From NCBI GenBank assembly GCA_013365365.1, contig JABVXU010000285.1, forward strand, positions 1 to 64,000: a stretch of DNA of 64,000 bases, in the 5' to 3' direction. The stretch comes from Cruorifilaria tuberocauda (lineage: Eukaryota; Nematoda; Chromadorea; Rhabditida; Onchocercidae). Position 1 is the first letter of the stretch, and each line of letters opens with the position of its first letter. Of the stretch, positions 39,401 to 51,700 are shown piece by piece. The translations under genes and the position numbers were made by a program. The notes beneath the pieces are model-generated. The model was not told the origin of the DNA. It was given only the letters and a program-made list of their open reading frames with translations, and did not search any database.

Positions 39401-40742
39401 ATTATCACTAAGCGCAGCTAGTGATAATTCAAAACTTGAAATTAGTCCACTAATAAGCATCTTCAAACTACGCTAATCAATTATAATCTATAGCTTCAAT
39501 GTTATTCAGCTTGAACGCTACTTAATATATAAATTATTAAAATGATAAAACGTGAAAAAAGGAAGGATATGAGAGAAACATACCGAGATCTGTCACATCC
39601 ATATTTTTCATGATCCAAGCGATGAGATCTTGACCAGTAAAAACGGAAGGAATCTGGAACAGAAATGAAAAACATAAAAGAGATTCAGTTACTGCCGACA
39701 TCGAATGATGAATAAGTTTCTTGGATGAATATGTCTTTTATTTCTGCTTCCCTTATCCATTGCGCAGTAAAATTATGAGTGTAATAATTCTATCGATATA
39801 AAATTATTATTGAGGAATAAAAAATTCTCAAAATTTGATACCGCGCGAAATTACTGTTAGAAATACATCGTCTCTATTGACGAGCAGTTTCGGAAAAACC
39901 GAAATAATACTGTCGGTAGTTTATATATTTTTACGGTACTGTTTTATAGAATTTGTCTAAATTGATACTTTTCATTTTATGAGTGTATTTTATAAATGCT
40001 GCTCAAGCTTTGCTAAGAGTTTTTGTGAGTTTATTGTTTATAATTGTACAAAAGTTCATCGGGAGTGTATCATTGACCTAGGTCAGGACATGATTTACAA
40101 TTATACAAAGGGTTATTGAAGGCGTAGCTATTGATTAAGATCACGATGACCCTTCTTGACATTGTTATCATTATCAGTTTGGATTAAGCTTTCGTGTCGG
40201 CTTGTACGGTTAGCATAGAGCTCAATTTCATTCAATTGTACGAAATCAGCTTCTCCTGCTATCGTGTCTATTACGAACAAAGAAGAAATTCTATTCGATT
40301 GTAGGAGCGACAAACTCAATCTTCAGTAGGAGCAAAACCCTCAAGAAAATTTTGCCTGTGAATCAGATTCAAATCCAAAACTTTGACAACAAGCAGTAAA
40401 CTAGATACTAAAAAAAATCAAAAATTTCATTATAAAATGATTATTTTCAAATATTTGACAAAAATAGAAAAGTTATTATAACATAAATCCAAATAATTAA
40501 GAATTTTATACTTTTCTTATTGAATCTCAATTAAATCTTAGAAAAACCAAAACGAGAAAAAAATAATGAAAAGAGGTAAAACAAACCTTTGTTAGAAAAC
40601 TCTTCACCGTCTTAATAAGTACTCCATTGTCAGGGTCTAACATTTTTTGCACCAAATTTTCCATTTTTTGATAAATCATATGATTCGGATGAATCATTTT
40701 TTCTTCAATACTTGCATTAGCTCGTAATCTCGGTAGTGCCAT
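32458..40742 (-). CDS. egl-10: R7-family regulator of G-protein signalling (EGL-10/RGS7-like)
   Basis: Exons in transcript order: 40742-40587, 39653-39584, 38806-38648, 38328-38187, 37865-37732, 37490-37216, 36847-36786, 36414-36280, 35971-35830, 35464-35291, 34951-34859, 33745-33638; 549 residues, near the size of C. elegans EGL-10. DEP domain at about 30-115 ([25 protein letters not shown]); linker with [33 protein letters not shown] and [19 protein letters not shown], hallmarks of RGS6/7; an Ala/Ser-rich insert at 221-300; GGL domain at about 305-375, which pairs with Gbeta5; RGS domain at about 385-510 ([41 protein letters not shown]), which speeds GTP hydrolysis by Go/i. Downstream exons at 33491-33440 and 32655-32458 suggest a second 3' end. 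EAT-16 is the other nematode R7 protein, but the RGS6/7-like linker favours EGL-10. Confidence 0.92.
33638..33745 (-). CDS. egl-10: Terminal exon A of the RGS gene (C-terminus ...VALL)
   Basis: A TTTTTTTAG acceptor is followed by 35 codons (start [20 protein letters not shown]) and TGA. It joins the preceding exon, which ends KKK at phase 0, and aligns with the C-terminal extension of human RGS7 that follows KKK. The strand opposite carries a meaningless open frame. Confidence 0.75.
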   Translation of the reverse strand, partial: RTAPFSTLIARKASRKISRGTRFASGTATGTVALL

Positions 40743-42470
40743 TTATTTTCTCTTCTTTCCACACTTTCTTCCTCCCTCACTATTTATTCTTTCCTCTCAA
40801 ATTTACTCCGATTTTTAGGAAGGAAAAAAGAAATGAAATTTCCGCACAAATTGTGATTAAATTGTCGTAATCGATTTTATTGATTGTTTTGATTACATGT
40901 AAGAAATTCTTGAATTTCGTTCATTCTTCACCAATATGGCATCCCACTGAGTTCTTGCATAAGCAGCTGTTGAATGATATCATTATCCTAGGAATATATG
41001 GTAATAATCAATTAAAATGATTAATGATCATTTAGTAGCATCGCCGCAATAGCAAGTAAGCAAAAAATCATATGGAACGTTATTAGCTATCCCCAAACAG
41101 GACTAGAAGCCTTTCGGACTTTGCGGAAGCAATATGTAGTTAGCATAAACGTAAGCCAATTTTACTATCACTGATTTAGGTTAAGCCACTTCTGACTCCT
41201 TATAATATATAACTTCAAGAACCGCTGACATTACATGAATGTACTAATCCTGAATACATCTTCCTTTTTTTCCTTATTTCATTTCTCTTAAAAGTTTCCG
41301 ACTACCTGATAAAGCCTCTTTTTTATCTTCTTTTTTTCTCTCTTAAAATATTACCAGATCTAACCAAAATTACGGCAAAAAATTTCCATCCTTTTGGAAA
41401 TTCACATTCTTTTTTTCTTTTCTTAAAAAAACGATCTACAAGCCGATATCAGCAATTGTAATGGACGAATCGATCTATCAATTCCTTTATATTTCGAAGG
41501 ATAATGAGGAAATTAATGATATCGTATGAAATGGATGGATGAGCGTACGCGATGAATGAAAAAAACTAATAAAAATCTGACAGCCGTTCCTAGATAAATC
41601 ACATATCAAATAGATTTCCTGATTCAGATAATAATAACTAACGTTCCATTATCCTATTATTACAGATACGATGGTACAATCTGTCATCTTGGATATAATA
41701 AAATATTCAAATAACAAATAAATGCTACACTGCATTACTCTAAAATGTTCGATAGAAATCTAAAATATCTTTGTAAACAAATGGAAAAAAAGGAGTGATA
41801 GAAGATGAGGACAAAGGAAATAATTTAAATTCTATAACAAAACTTGTGCATGGAATGATACAGCTAGAAAGAACATTTGCCACAATAACTAACACCGCAC
41901 ATATCTGAAAATGCCATAAAATCCCTGAAAAACTATAATGTAGTTCGGAAAATTCACATGAATTACATTACAATTAAGCAACAAACAGGAAGAAATTCTC
42001 AAAATCTCAATAGACCGGAAACGTTCGCTCATCCGAAACAGTTAATCAGCGAACAACTGGAAATCACTACCACCCATTAACCGGAAAAATTAATTTGAGA
42101 ACGGAAGAAATTTTAATTGATCACGATAACATTCCGTTATTTAATGATTAAAAAGAGGACTGAAAAGAAGAAAGACGAAACAAAAAGAGAAGAGAATGTG
42201 AAAGTAGTAAAGATGAAAGCTGAAATAGAAGAGAAAGAGAGAAGAGAAATCCGACGAACATAACCATTATTACGATTATCATTGATAGAAGCACCAGAGA
42301 TACATGTAAACATAAACATCATTAAAACAGATAGAAGAAATGATGAATGAGAGAAAAGTTATGTGGATAATGCAGAGAAGGAAGAGATAGCGAAAGGAGA
42401 AAAGAAGGAAGAGTATTTTAAAGCTTCGAAAATATTCTCCCATTTAATTCTTATCCACTTTCCTCTCTCC

Positions 42471-42473
<3 letters not shown>

Positions 42474-42516
<43 letters not shown>
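42474..42516. repeat. (CT)n microsatellite
   Basis: About 20 perfect CT units, followed 45 bp later by a GA tract at 42560-42586. The two together can form an imperfect inverted repeat. Confidence 0.95.
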
Positions 42517-42517
<1 letters not shown>

Positions 42518-42873
42518 TTACTTCATCTCCATCCTTCAAATTTATCCTATTCACCTTTAAAGAGAGAGAGAGAGAGAGGGAGAGAAATCCTCCTTCCTTT
42601 CATTTCCATTCAAAACACATTTCTCTATTTCATTCCCGTTCAATTTCAACAAGCAAATTTCTTGCCATTATCATATTACACGATAATGAAATGATAACAA
42701 ACACTAAATAGCAATAACAATAAACAATAAACAATGTTCATTAATTGAATACAAATGCACTAATATCATAAACATTAATAACCACAAGAATATCACTAAT
42801 AACCCCGATAACAATGATAATTGTAATAGTGATGATATTATCAATAGCGAGAGACTAAATCAACATTAATAAC

Positions 42874-42876
42874 GAT

Positions 42877-42907
<31 letters not shown>

Positions 42908-42966
42908 GCAACAACAGCAACAACAACAGCAACACTGACAACAATAACAACAACAGCAACAAGAAT
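42874..42966. repeat. (CAA)n/(CAG) trinucleotide repeat
   Basis: ACAACAACAA units with CAG interruptions. One strand reads as poly-Cys and the other as poly-Gln/Asn, but there are no splice sites or flanking coding sequence to support translation. Confidence 0.9.
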
Positions 42967-43117
42967 AAATGATATTAATTAAACAAAGAAAATTGATGGC
43001 ACCGAAAGGTACTCGAAAATGTGAGGCACCGTTCGATTGGCACCGCAAATGTGAACGGAGAATAATGCTAAAGAGGTATAAGCATAGCTGCAAAGAGTGA
43101 ATGTCTGCAGCACATAC

Positions 43118-43122
43118 CCACA

Positions 43123-43221
<99 letters not shown>

Positions 43222-43309
43222 ATACACATACACATGCACACACACACACACACATACACATGCACACAGACACACACACATACACATGCACACAGAGACA
43301 CACACATTC
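43118..43309. repeat. (CA)n microsatellite, long
   Basis: About 50 near-perfect CA units to about 43216, then interrupted CATACACATG and CAGACACA variants. It is the source of several false open frames on both strands. Confidence 0.97.
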
Positions 43310-43388
43310 CATTAAAATTGATAAATTGATCCATTCTGCGATTTTCATTGACAAAACGTTAAAATAGTTTATCATTCTTGTATGTCAA

Positions 43389-43432
43389 TGTGTGTGTGTG
43401 TGTGTATGTGTATGTGTGCATGTGTGTGTGTC
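43389..43432. repeat. (GT)n microsatellite
   Basis: GT-rich run 80 bp beyond the CA array, in inverted orientation relative to it (complementary dinucleotide). Confidence 0.9.
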
Positions 43433-43577
43433 ACAGTCATTCTCAATAACAGAACATACGTTACTTTCTTGTCATCACAAGTACCTCATTCTAAAAAAGC
43501 ATCTTACTCAGGAGAGAAATGAATATATTTGCAAAGTGTACCGTGAGAAGAATTTGGCACATGAACGTGTACACATC

Positions 43578-43632
43578 GAGAGAGGAAGGGAGAGGGAGAG
43601 AGGAAGGGAGAGGGAGAGAGAAAGAAAGAAAA
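43578..43632. repeat. GA-rich tract
   Basis: Purine-only run of GAGAGAG and GGAAGG words ending in GAAAGAAAGAAAAG. Confidence 0.85.
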
Positions 43633-44554
43633 GAATATTTATGAAAATAGATTGATAAACAAACATATTACTGTAAGTACGGTATACAGTAATTGAAGGA
43701 ATGAATGCAGTTATTGTATGAGATTAAATACGGTAAGATGTTAAATGGTAGATAAAATTAGAATAGTTCCTTATTTACTAAGACTATTTATTCCACCTAT
43801 TAATTTACACTGCAAGCTAATTTCCAAGCAACAATCATTACAGTAGAAAATTAATAGAAAAAGCTATTTGGATCAAATAGTTAATTAATCAAAGATGAAC
43901 GAGGAAAATGATTCCTTATTAGGATTGAACGTTATTTTATTTCAATTGCTATTTAAAGTATATATTAAAACCAAAGTAAATCACACCACATATAGGTAAC
44001 TTCTGATCTGATTCACTTCTTATTAACATAAATGATAAAAAGTACAAACGTAAGTAAATGTTAAGTATACGAATTATAAGAAGGGATAAGTGTAAATTAT
44101 GAATTGGAAGAGTATGTAGTAAACACGACGATCTGTTTTGTTGCTCAGAAATGTTATATGAAACATTGGAAAGCTTGAATGCACGAGGTAAGAAGTACTT
44201 GGGATGATGAAGTATATTCCATATGGAATTGAAATTGAGTAACACTTTCTAATATGATTTAGTAATTAGTGGAAAAACTTAAGTAACAGCCATCTTATAG
44301 TAATGTTTGGTGTAAATTTAAGAAATTGAATACACTATACATAATAGTAACAGCTAATTTAGTATACTGAAATGATCATATCAATCTTATTGTTATATAA
44401 TATTTTATATGCTTAATTCATGAATTATATTAATTCAGGAAAAATATTATATTCACGAAATTTATGCTCGCAGAATACTTCATAAATTGAGTAATCATTT
44501 TAGCAATGCATTTTACATTATTCTTTCACTATAAATCAATGAAACTATTAGTAA

Positions 44555-44559
<5 letters not shown>

Positions 44560-44585
<26 letters not shown>

Positions 44586-44586
44586 T
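44560..44586. repeat. (CT)n microsatellite, short
   Basis: About 13 CT units in otherwise AT-rich DNA. Confidence 0.9.
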
Positions 44587-45786
44587 TCATATGTTTTTAT
44601 CTTTATTATACTCCATGTTCTATGTCCTATCTCAAATTACTACACTATTCATCTTTAATACTCTCAATCCCTCACTTGTAATATTCTATAATCTTATCAT
44701 TCTCTATGTTCTCTTCATAAAAAATTATATTTCTTCTTGAAATAAAAAATGCATTTGATTTAACTGGTTTTACCGCATACTGGAACATTTGAGCATTTTT
44801 TTTTTTGCTTGTTTACTACATTTTTACTCTGATCGGCTGCATTAAATTGTGATGTGTTGCAGGTACTTTCTTATTTTTTGATTGATCGTAGAAATATGTG
44901 AGGAATACGGGAAGTTCGGGAAGTGCGGGAAATGCGGGTGAGAGATTGACGGATGTTTGTATAAATATAGAGAAGTGGAAAGTGTTGAGAATAAATTATA
45001 TGTGTTAGGATTTTTTTTCATTTCACTTTTCACTTTAGGAAATGTTTATCAGATGTGGAAAATAAATTTTTATGCTATATGTATGTTTCATATTTCCGCT
45101 TTAAATATTATGTTTTACCTGTCTTTTCACTCCGTATTTTTACCTAATATTTTACCTAATACTCCACATTCGCGTTTTATTTGACTAGTAAAATTTTGAG
45201 ACTTTGTAATTATAATTTATGATTAGAAGTGTGATGTCATTAGGATATAAATGAATTAATATCGGGATCATGAAATCAGCAATAAGAAAAATCGTTATGA
45301 TATTTTGAAAAATTAGTGGTATAGCGATGTGCTGCATTTATCTTCACAATATGACTAGCAAAGATTTTGCAGATTTTGAAGTGATTATTGAATCCAATGA
45401 ACAGTAGTCAAAAATGTGGACAGATAATAGTAAATCTAAACATTGAGGATCGGTTAGATGAAGAATGGTGCTATTACCGCTGCTGTTGGTGGTGCAGTAG
45501 GATAGTTTATGATATTAACTGGTTACATATGTTATTAAACGTGAACGAAGTTAAAAATCTGCTATATTCTGTCATTTCTCTTATTACTTCGATCACTGTT
45601 ATTTTCGCTTCATCCTGAGTGCATGACGTCACTGTTTTTTTGGGAATCAATAACAGCGATAGTGAAAGCAACATTGAAAGCTTTGCTTTCAATTAACTCT
45701 TGCCAAAATAGTTTTTTTTTTCTTTTTTTGGCTCATTTTTTTAATAACTCATATCCGGTGATTGAAATATTGGTATTAGTATTAGA

Positions 45787-48700
45787 ATGTCCATGAAATT
45801 TTTTGCGGGTTTACAAGATTTTTTGAGTTTTTATGATACGTCATCATCAAGCAATGAACAGCAGCAACAAGAGGAACAGCTAGCATCATCCACTTCAACA
45901 ACAGCACAAACACCAACAGCAGTAGTAGTAGCAACAAGTTCTTCATTATTACCGCCACCTTCAGTTTCGCCAGTTAATTCGAACTTCATTGAAAGCGACG
46001 AAAATTCGGTGAGATATATTTCTGATATTAGTAAGAATCGTATCGCTGTCCAAGATAAACAACAGCAGTTACATCTTCAAAAAGTAACACTGGACGATTC
46101 GAAAGGTCAGTATTTTTTTATTACTTAACTACTTCTTATGACAAGCAGAAATAAGTATCAAAAACTTCGTTATGACTTTTTATCATTTCCACTTCTCCTA
46201 TTACTATTCATTTGCTTTATGAAATCATTTATTTTTCATTATTTAAAAGAGTTCAAAAAATTTCTTTTCATTTTATTTCAATGTTTTCCGTCGTTATAGT
46301 ATGGTGTTGATCAAAAATGGACGTGTACAAGGTATCTTGAAAAAGTTTTCTATGGCAGTTTTTGAATCATACCTCATTCTGTGATTGCACTGTTGAAAGC
46401 TGGACCATCAGTCATCGTCCAAGCAGATTTTTTTCAGACTTCACAGATGCAGAAGAGAAGACACGGCAATGCTCACATATGCGAAGTGTTCATTTTCCGG
46501 ATGTTATTGTAACAGATTTCTACGATGCACCAACAAATGCCTTCTCCAATAAGAGTAAAATAATTTAATATGTTGATGGAATTAGCTATGGCGTTAAATG
46601 TGATGTTCCACTTACCTGTTAGTTTAATTTGGAAATCTCCAAAAAATCTATTGGAAGATGCGGAGTTTATTAATGAAGATCGTCATAACTCAATCAGCTT
46701 TATCTGCAATCAATTTGCTAATTGTTTTCTCATTTTCAACGATCTTAAGCTACGATTATGGGTCGATTATTTTCAGTGGCATATCACAGTTATGTTGATA
46801 GCCACTGAAAGTAAAAAAAAATATTCATCTTTCATATTTTATAATTCATATAAATAAAAAGCGCACACTAGCGATTCATGTAATTTTAAATCATTTCTAA
46901 TTTGTCGATTTCACAGCAATTTTGAAATTAATAAATTAGATATCATTGTTCCTATGAGGATAAATTTCTCAACGGGATGCTTTCGTCGCTATCTTCATTC
47001 TATTTTTAGATGCAAGCGACACAAATGCCATCAGTATTTCCTACTTAAATGCTTGTAAACGTTTGCGAGTCGATCCAATCCAAGCTGTGCTAGAACAGAT
47101 AACCGTATATTTTTCTATCCTTTTTTAGTTTAGATTGAAAAAGAAAAGGATTCCACTTTTAGCTATCGAAGCATTCCTAACCATCAAATATATTCCTTCA
47201 AACGGTTTTTGCAACCCATTTGTTGAGACACTTTGAATGCCACTTAAGATGCGATGCTCGTCTAATTTTCCATTTCATTATTTCTAATATACCTAAGAAA
47301 GCATTAAAAATTTTCGTGCCTATGAAAAAATTGGCAAAGAAAGAATAACTGTCGATTAAAAAAGCGAAAGTTATTACAAAAATAGGATGAAATTAATTCT
47401 TGGATAATTCATCGTGGTAGCGAATACTAACAGCTGGAAAGTGCTGCGCTATAGGCCTCTTCTCGAAATTTTTGAATAAATCGCCGAAATAATGGAACAC
47501 ATTGATTGTTCCCACTTTTCTGGTTACTAGAAACAGATGAATTAATAAAGTAGTAGAGGGGTTAATGTAATAGGTTTGTTCAGAAAGGCCAGCGTAAAGC
47601 TATCCTGCGTTCGTAGAGTGTTTCGCTGACTTTTGGATATTTATCAAATGTATCTTTATTCGAGAATCGTGGGTTTAATGAAAGCATCGACTCTTGAATT
47701 CATTGATTATTGATTTTTTCATTTTCTCGGGAAAAAGCTATTTCAGTGTTTTCATCAAGTGATGGGTGTACGTCAAGAATGTCTCTCCTTAAAAGGTTTT
47801 TTTCTTATCATAATTTAGATGTTGAATGTTTTAAAGCTGTAAATTGAAGCTTTTTTCTTCAGTTAAGAACTAAGGCTATTAATTATGATTAATTAATTAA
47901 TTAGTGACTGTGAGAGAAAAAGTTTAGGTCATCGTTTATCTTCTACTGATATGGAGTGTTTGGAAGAAATTTTCAGTAAAGTTCAATTTGATATGCTTGA
48001 TTTCGAATATACCTTTCTGGATGACGACGTATGTTGGTTGAACTCTTAATAAATTTTTAATATAAGATCTTTTTTATCCTAGAATATATTTGTTGATTTC
48101 GTTAATATTTCTCGGAAGTGACAAAACTTGGTCCAGTTAGTACTTCAGCATCTAGTCGGATTGGTACTAACGCCAGTAGTTAGCAGCATCATTCCTAAAT
48201 AGTCCAGAATTTGTTCTTGTAATGTTAATTTTTTAATTTAATCTAGTAGGAAAAATCGCATGGGAAAAAATCTTCATGCAACCTGTAGTAATTGTTATAA
48301 AAACAGTTTCTTAGTTTGTATAATTTTTGAGATAAATTATTTCATGATTTGTTTAGAGTGCCGTCTGTCTTGGAGAAATGCTTGAATTTTATGATTCTGC
48401 AGTGAAACTAAATTTGTCATTTAATAAACAAATCAATTTGCGTGGTTGGCAAGCTATATGTAAAGCTATAAGGGACGTAAGTTTTTGTTTTCATATTTTA
48501 AAATAAAGTTACTTTAACAATTTCACGAAATTGTTCGTTGATTTTTACTGTAACATTTTTTTAGAAACAGTCTGCTATAGATTCTAAGTCTCATTTCGCT
48601 ATATAGACATGCTGTAATTCAATTAATCTAGCGTATCGCATCTGTTTTGATTTTTGAATATCATCAAATTTTTTCTGGATTTTTCAGGCACCTTCGATAC

Positions 48701-51700
48701 AGTATTTGAATTTGCGCTACACTTCTTTATCTGATCGCGCTGTGCCGGTGTTAGCACGTGCTTTACGTTCTCAATCGTCATTAACCATTCTACATTTGGA
48801 AAACGTTTCCCTTTCTGGACGAAATTTAATTCTAGTTGGTTCGTGCAGTATTACTGTTAGCAGTATCAGCAGAAAGTTTATGAAATCCATAATAGAATGA
48901 AAACTTGATAATGTTTCAACTAAGAAAACAATATGAGAGTTTTTTAACTGCGGAAAAATGTTTTCTTCATTAGATAAAAGAATGTAGAAATGATCCTTTT
49001 ATTTCCATTATCTTTTAGAAGAGAGACAACTTTTTTTATCAACCAAATATTTTATTCGAGTGAAAAAATTAAAGTCATTTATATAATTTTGCATTAGGAA
49101 GGTAAAGGAATTGATTACTACCAGTGATTAATCGGAAGGATTAATGTGGCTGTAAAGTGTTTCCATTCAGTAAAGCAAAGCGTAGAGCAAGCTAATACTA
49201 AGTTTTTTTTCTAATCCTAATACTTTTAAACATTTTTCCACTAAATGCGACGCAAATTCAGCGCATATTAATGATAACTGTATTATAGGATGTGCACTGA
49301 AAGGAAACACGATATTGAGAGAGCTTTACTTGGGTGAAAATAACCTACAACCTGCAGATGGTGCTCACATTTACCAAATTATCATCACCAGTGTATCAAT
49401 TCAGTTGCTTGATCTACGAAACAATCAATTGCAGGTTTGTATTTATTTATAAGTATTAAATAAATGAAGTAATTTCGTCTCTTTTACTGGTGGTAGATGA
49501 AAGATCTGTTATTTGATATCCCCTGGAAATCTTAAAATAATGAGAGATGATGAATCTGGAAAGAAGATGTTGTCATGATCAGTACTATGCTTTGAGAATA
49601 AAGAACGCTATGATTATATGATTTTGGAAAAAAGTTATTTTCTAATACGGTCAAATTGTGAGATGATTTGTGCGGATTTAGGATGGTGGTTTGCGTCATA
49701 TTTGTGACGCACTGAGGCACCGTGACACAGCAAGAAATAGTGCGTTGTCAGCATTGGTATTATGGAATAATAGATTGACAAGTTGTGGAATGGAAGCATT
49801 GGCACAAGCATTAGTTAGTTTTCGGTTTAATCATCAATAGCCGATTTCATGAGGCAATATCAATTTACTCTTTTTTTTGTTAATGTAGACTATGTTGCTT
49901 CTGTGGTAGAGACTGTTTGATAGACTGCTAATTGTTTTAGACCAGTTTTAAAATTAAACTAAAACCTTGCAACATTGTTTAATGCATGTCAGTTGACGTT
50001 ATTAGACATAAGCATGTTTGTGTATAAATATTTTGATTAAAATACTTCAGGTATAGTTCAGAGGTCAAAGTCTTATGGTAATCAGACTAATATGCCAAAT
50101 TATTACATTTCAGATGGAAAATAGTAAATTGGAAACGCTGAATATTGGCAGTAACAGTCTGTTACTGGATGGTATTATCAAGCTGAAGCCAGCATTGCAA
50201 CAGAATTGTAGTTTGCAAAGATTAGGCTTACAAGCGACTAATCTTGACTGCCAAAGTACATTCTCCTATTTACCAAAAGCTGGAGAGATTTCTAGAAATT
50301 TTGTCACTATTTATTGTCACTGATTATTTTTTGCTGAAACTTTCTGAAATGTTTTTTTCTTCTTAGCAAATCTTTTGATAGCGGTGTGATCATTGCTTGC
50401 TAGTTATAGTTTTATGAAAACTATTTAAATTGGATAAGAATGCCAGCTATCTAGGAGTTTCTTTTAGTGGGTCATAATGCTTAGTTTTAATCAGAGATGT
50501 TGAATATCTTTTCAGTAACTTGAAATTATTGGCAGTATACATAAACAAATCTTTTTGAAAACTTAATATCAGAATACGAAATAAATGTGATATGAACCTC
50601 ATTTGGTGGACCACTATATTGGCTGGTATATGTCTTCTAGTTCAGTAAAATTTTAAATGATTATTGAATTGTTTTTTAGGTGCAATTGTGTTGGCAGAAT
50701 GTTTAGCAGATAACAAAGTAATGATACGACTAGATTTACGGGATAATCCACATATTGGGTCAGCTGGTCTTTTAGCACTTCACCTCGCAATGAAAATGAA
50801 CACTTCATTAACAGTTCTGAATTTGGATACATCAATTGCCCAGTCCAATAGTTTAAAGGTTTTTGCCTTTGTTTATTTAATTATTTTATTTTGAGTATTA
50901 TGTAAAATACTCATTTTATGTGCATCAAATTCTTTTTATAAGATTTCGAAGTTAAATGTCAGCCGTCTCAGTTGATATGAATGGAATGAATTAAACTCGA
51001 ATTGTTGAACTCATGAGGCCATTAGCATAGATTTGCGTAAGACTATAAAGTTTGAGTAACTAATCATCTATTCATGGTATTTTGTTTAATAACATGGCTA
51101 GCAGTATAAATTGACTCTTTAAATCATCTTATGATACTGACTAGTTATATTCCCTGTGGTTTGCGTAATCCTTACTAGCCGGCTAACAGTGCCTTTTCTG
51201 TTTAACGTGCTTTCAATGATTTCGATTTTTGTACTATAAGATCTTCAGATTCAGGATATAAAATCTTCAGATTGCGTTTTGCTAAAATTAGTTTGAATAG
51301 GACATGCTTTGCGATGTTCAAGCAGATACTTATAATATCCAGTTTGTTTTTTCCTCTGCATTTGAATACAACTTACCGATGCTTATAGGTCAAAGAATAT
51401 CAGGAACAATTTAAAGTTTATTATGAGGAGATCAAAATGTTTTGCGAACGAAACAAGGAAATTGCACTTAAAAAGCTTTCGGTTCTTACAACTGTCCAAG
51501 ATGGAACCACCACTGACATGGATGTGATTCAAAACGAAGAAAATATGGAGGCAAAAAAAGACGAAGTAAAAAATGATGAAGAAAAGAAACAAGAAGCAGA
51601 AATGGCGGAAGACGACCTTGTTGATGATTTACAGACTCCCGAACGAAAATTACCCACTATACCAAATAATTCTGTTTGGTCGTTGGGTCGATCTTCATCT

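Larger units (their letters stand above)
40743..45786. other. Intergenic, 5.0 kb, simple-repeat cluster, no gene seen
   Basis: The region lies between divergently transcribed genes (RGS on minus, PPP1R37-like on plus), so promoters for both are expected at its two ends. The middle, 42474-43632, holds six kinds of simple repeat, listed separately. No exon was supported on either strand. Confidence 0.5.

Noticed and set aside
42866..43375. Long open frames of Cys-Val or His-Thr repeats
   Set aside because: They are translations of the CA, GT and CAA microsatellites; no splice sites, start context or homology.
46570..46857. 95-codon frame in intron 2 of the PPP1R37-like gene
   Set aside because: It has no homology I recognise, and using it would break the exon 2 to exon 3 phase agreement.
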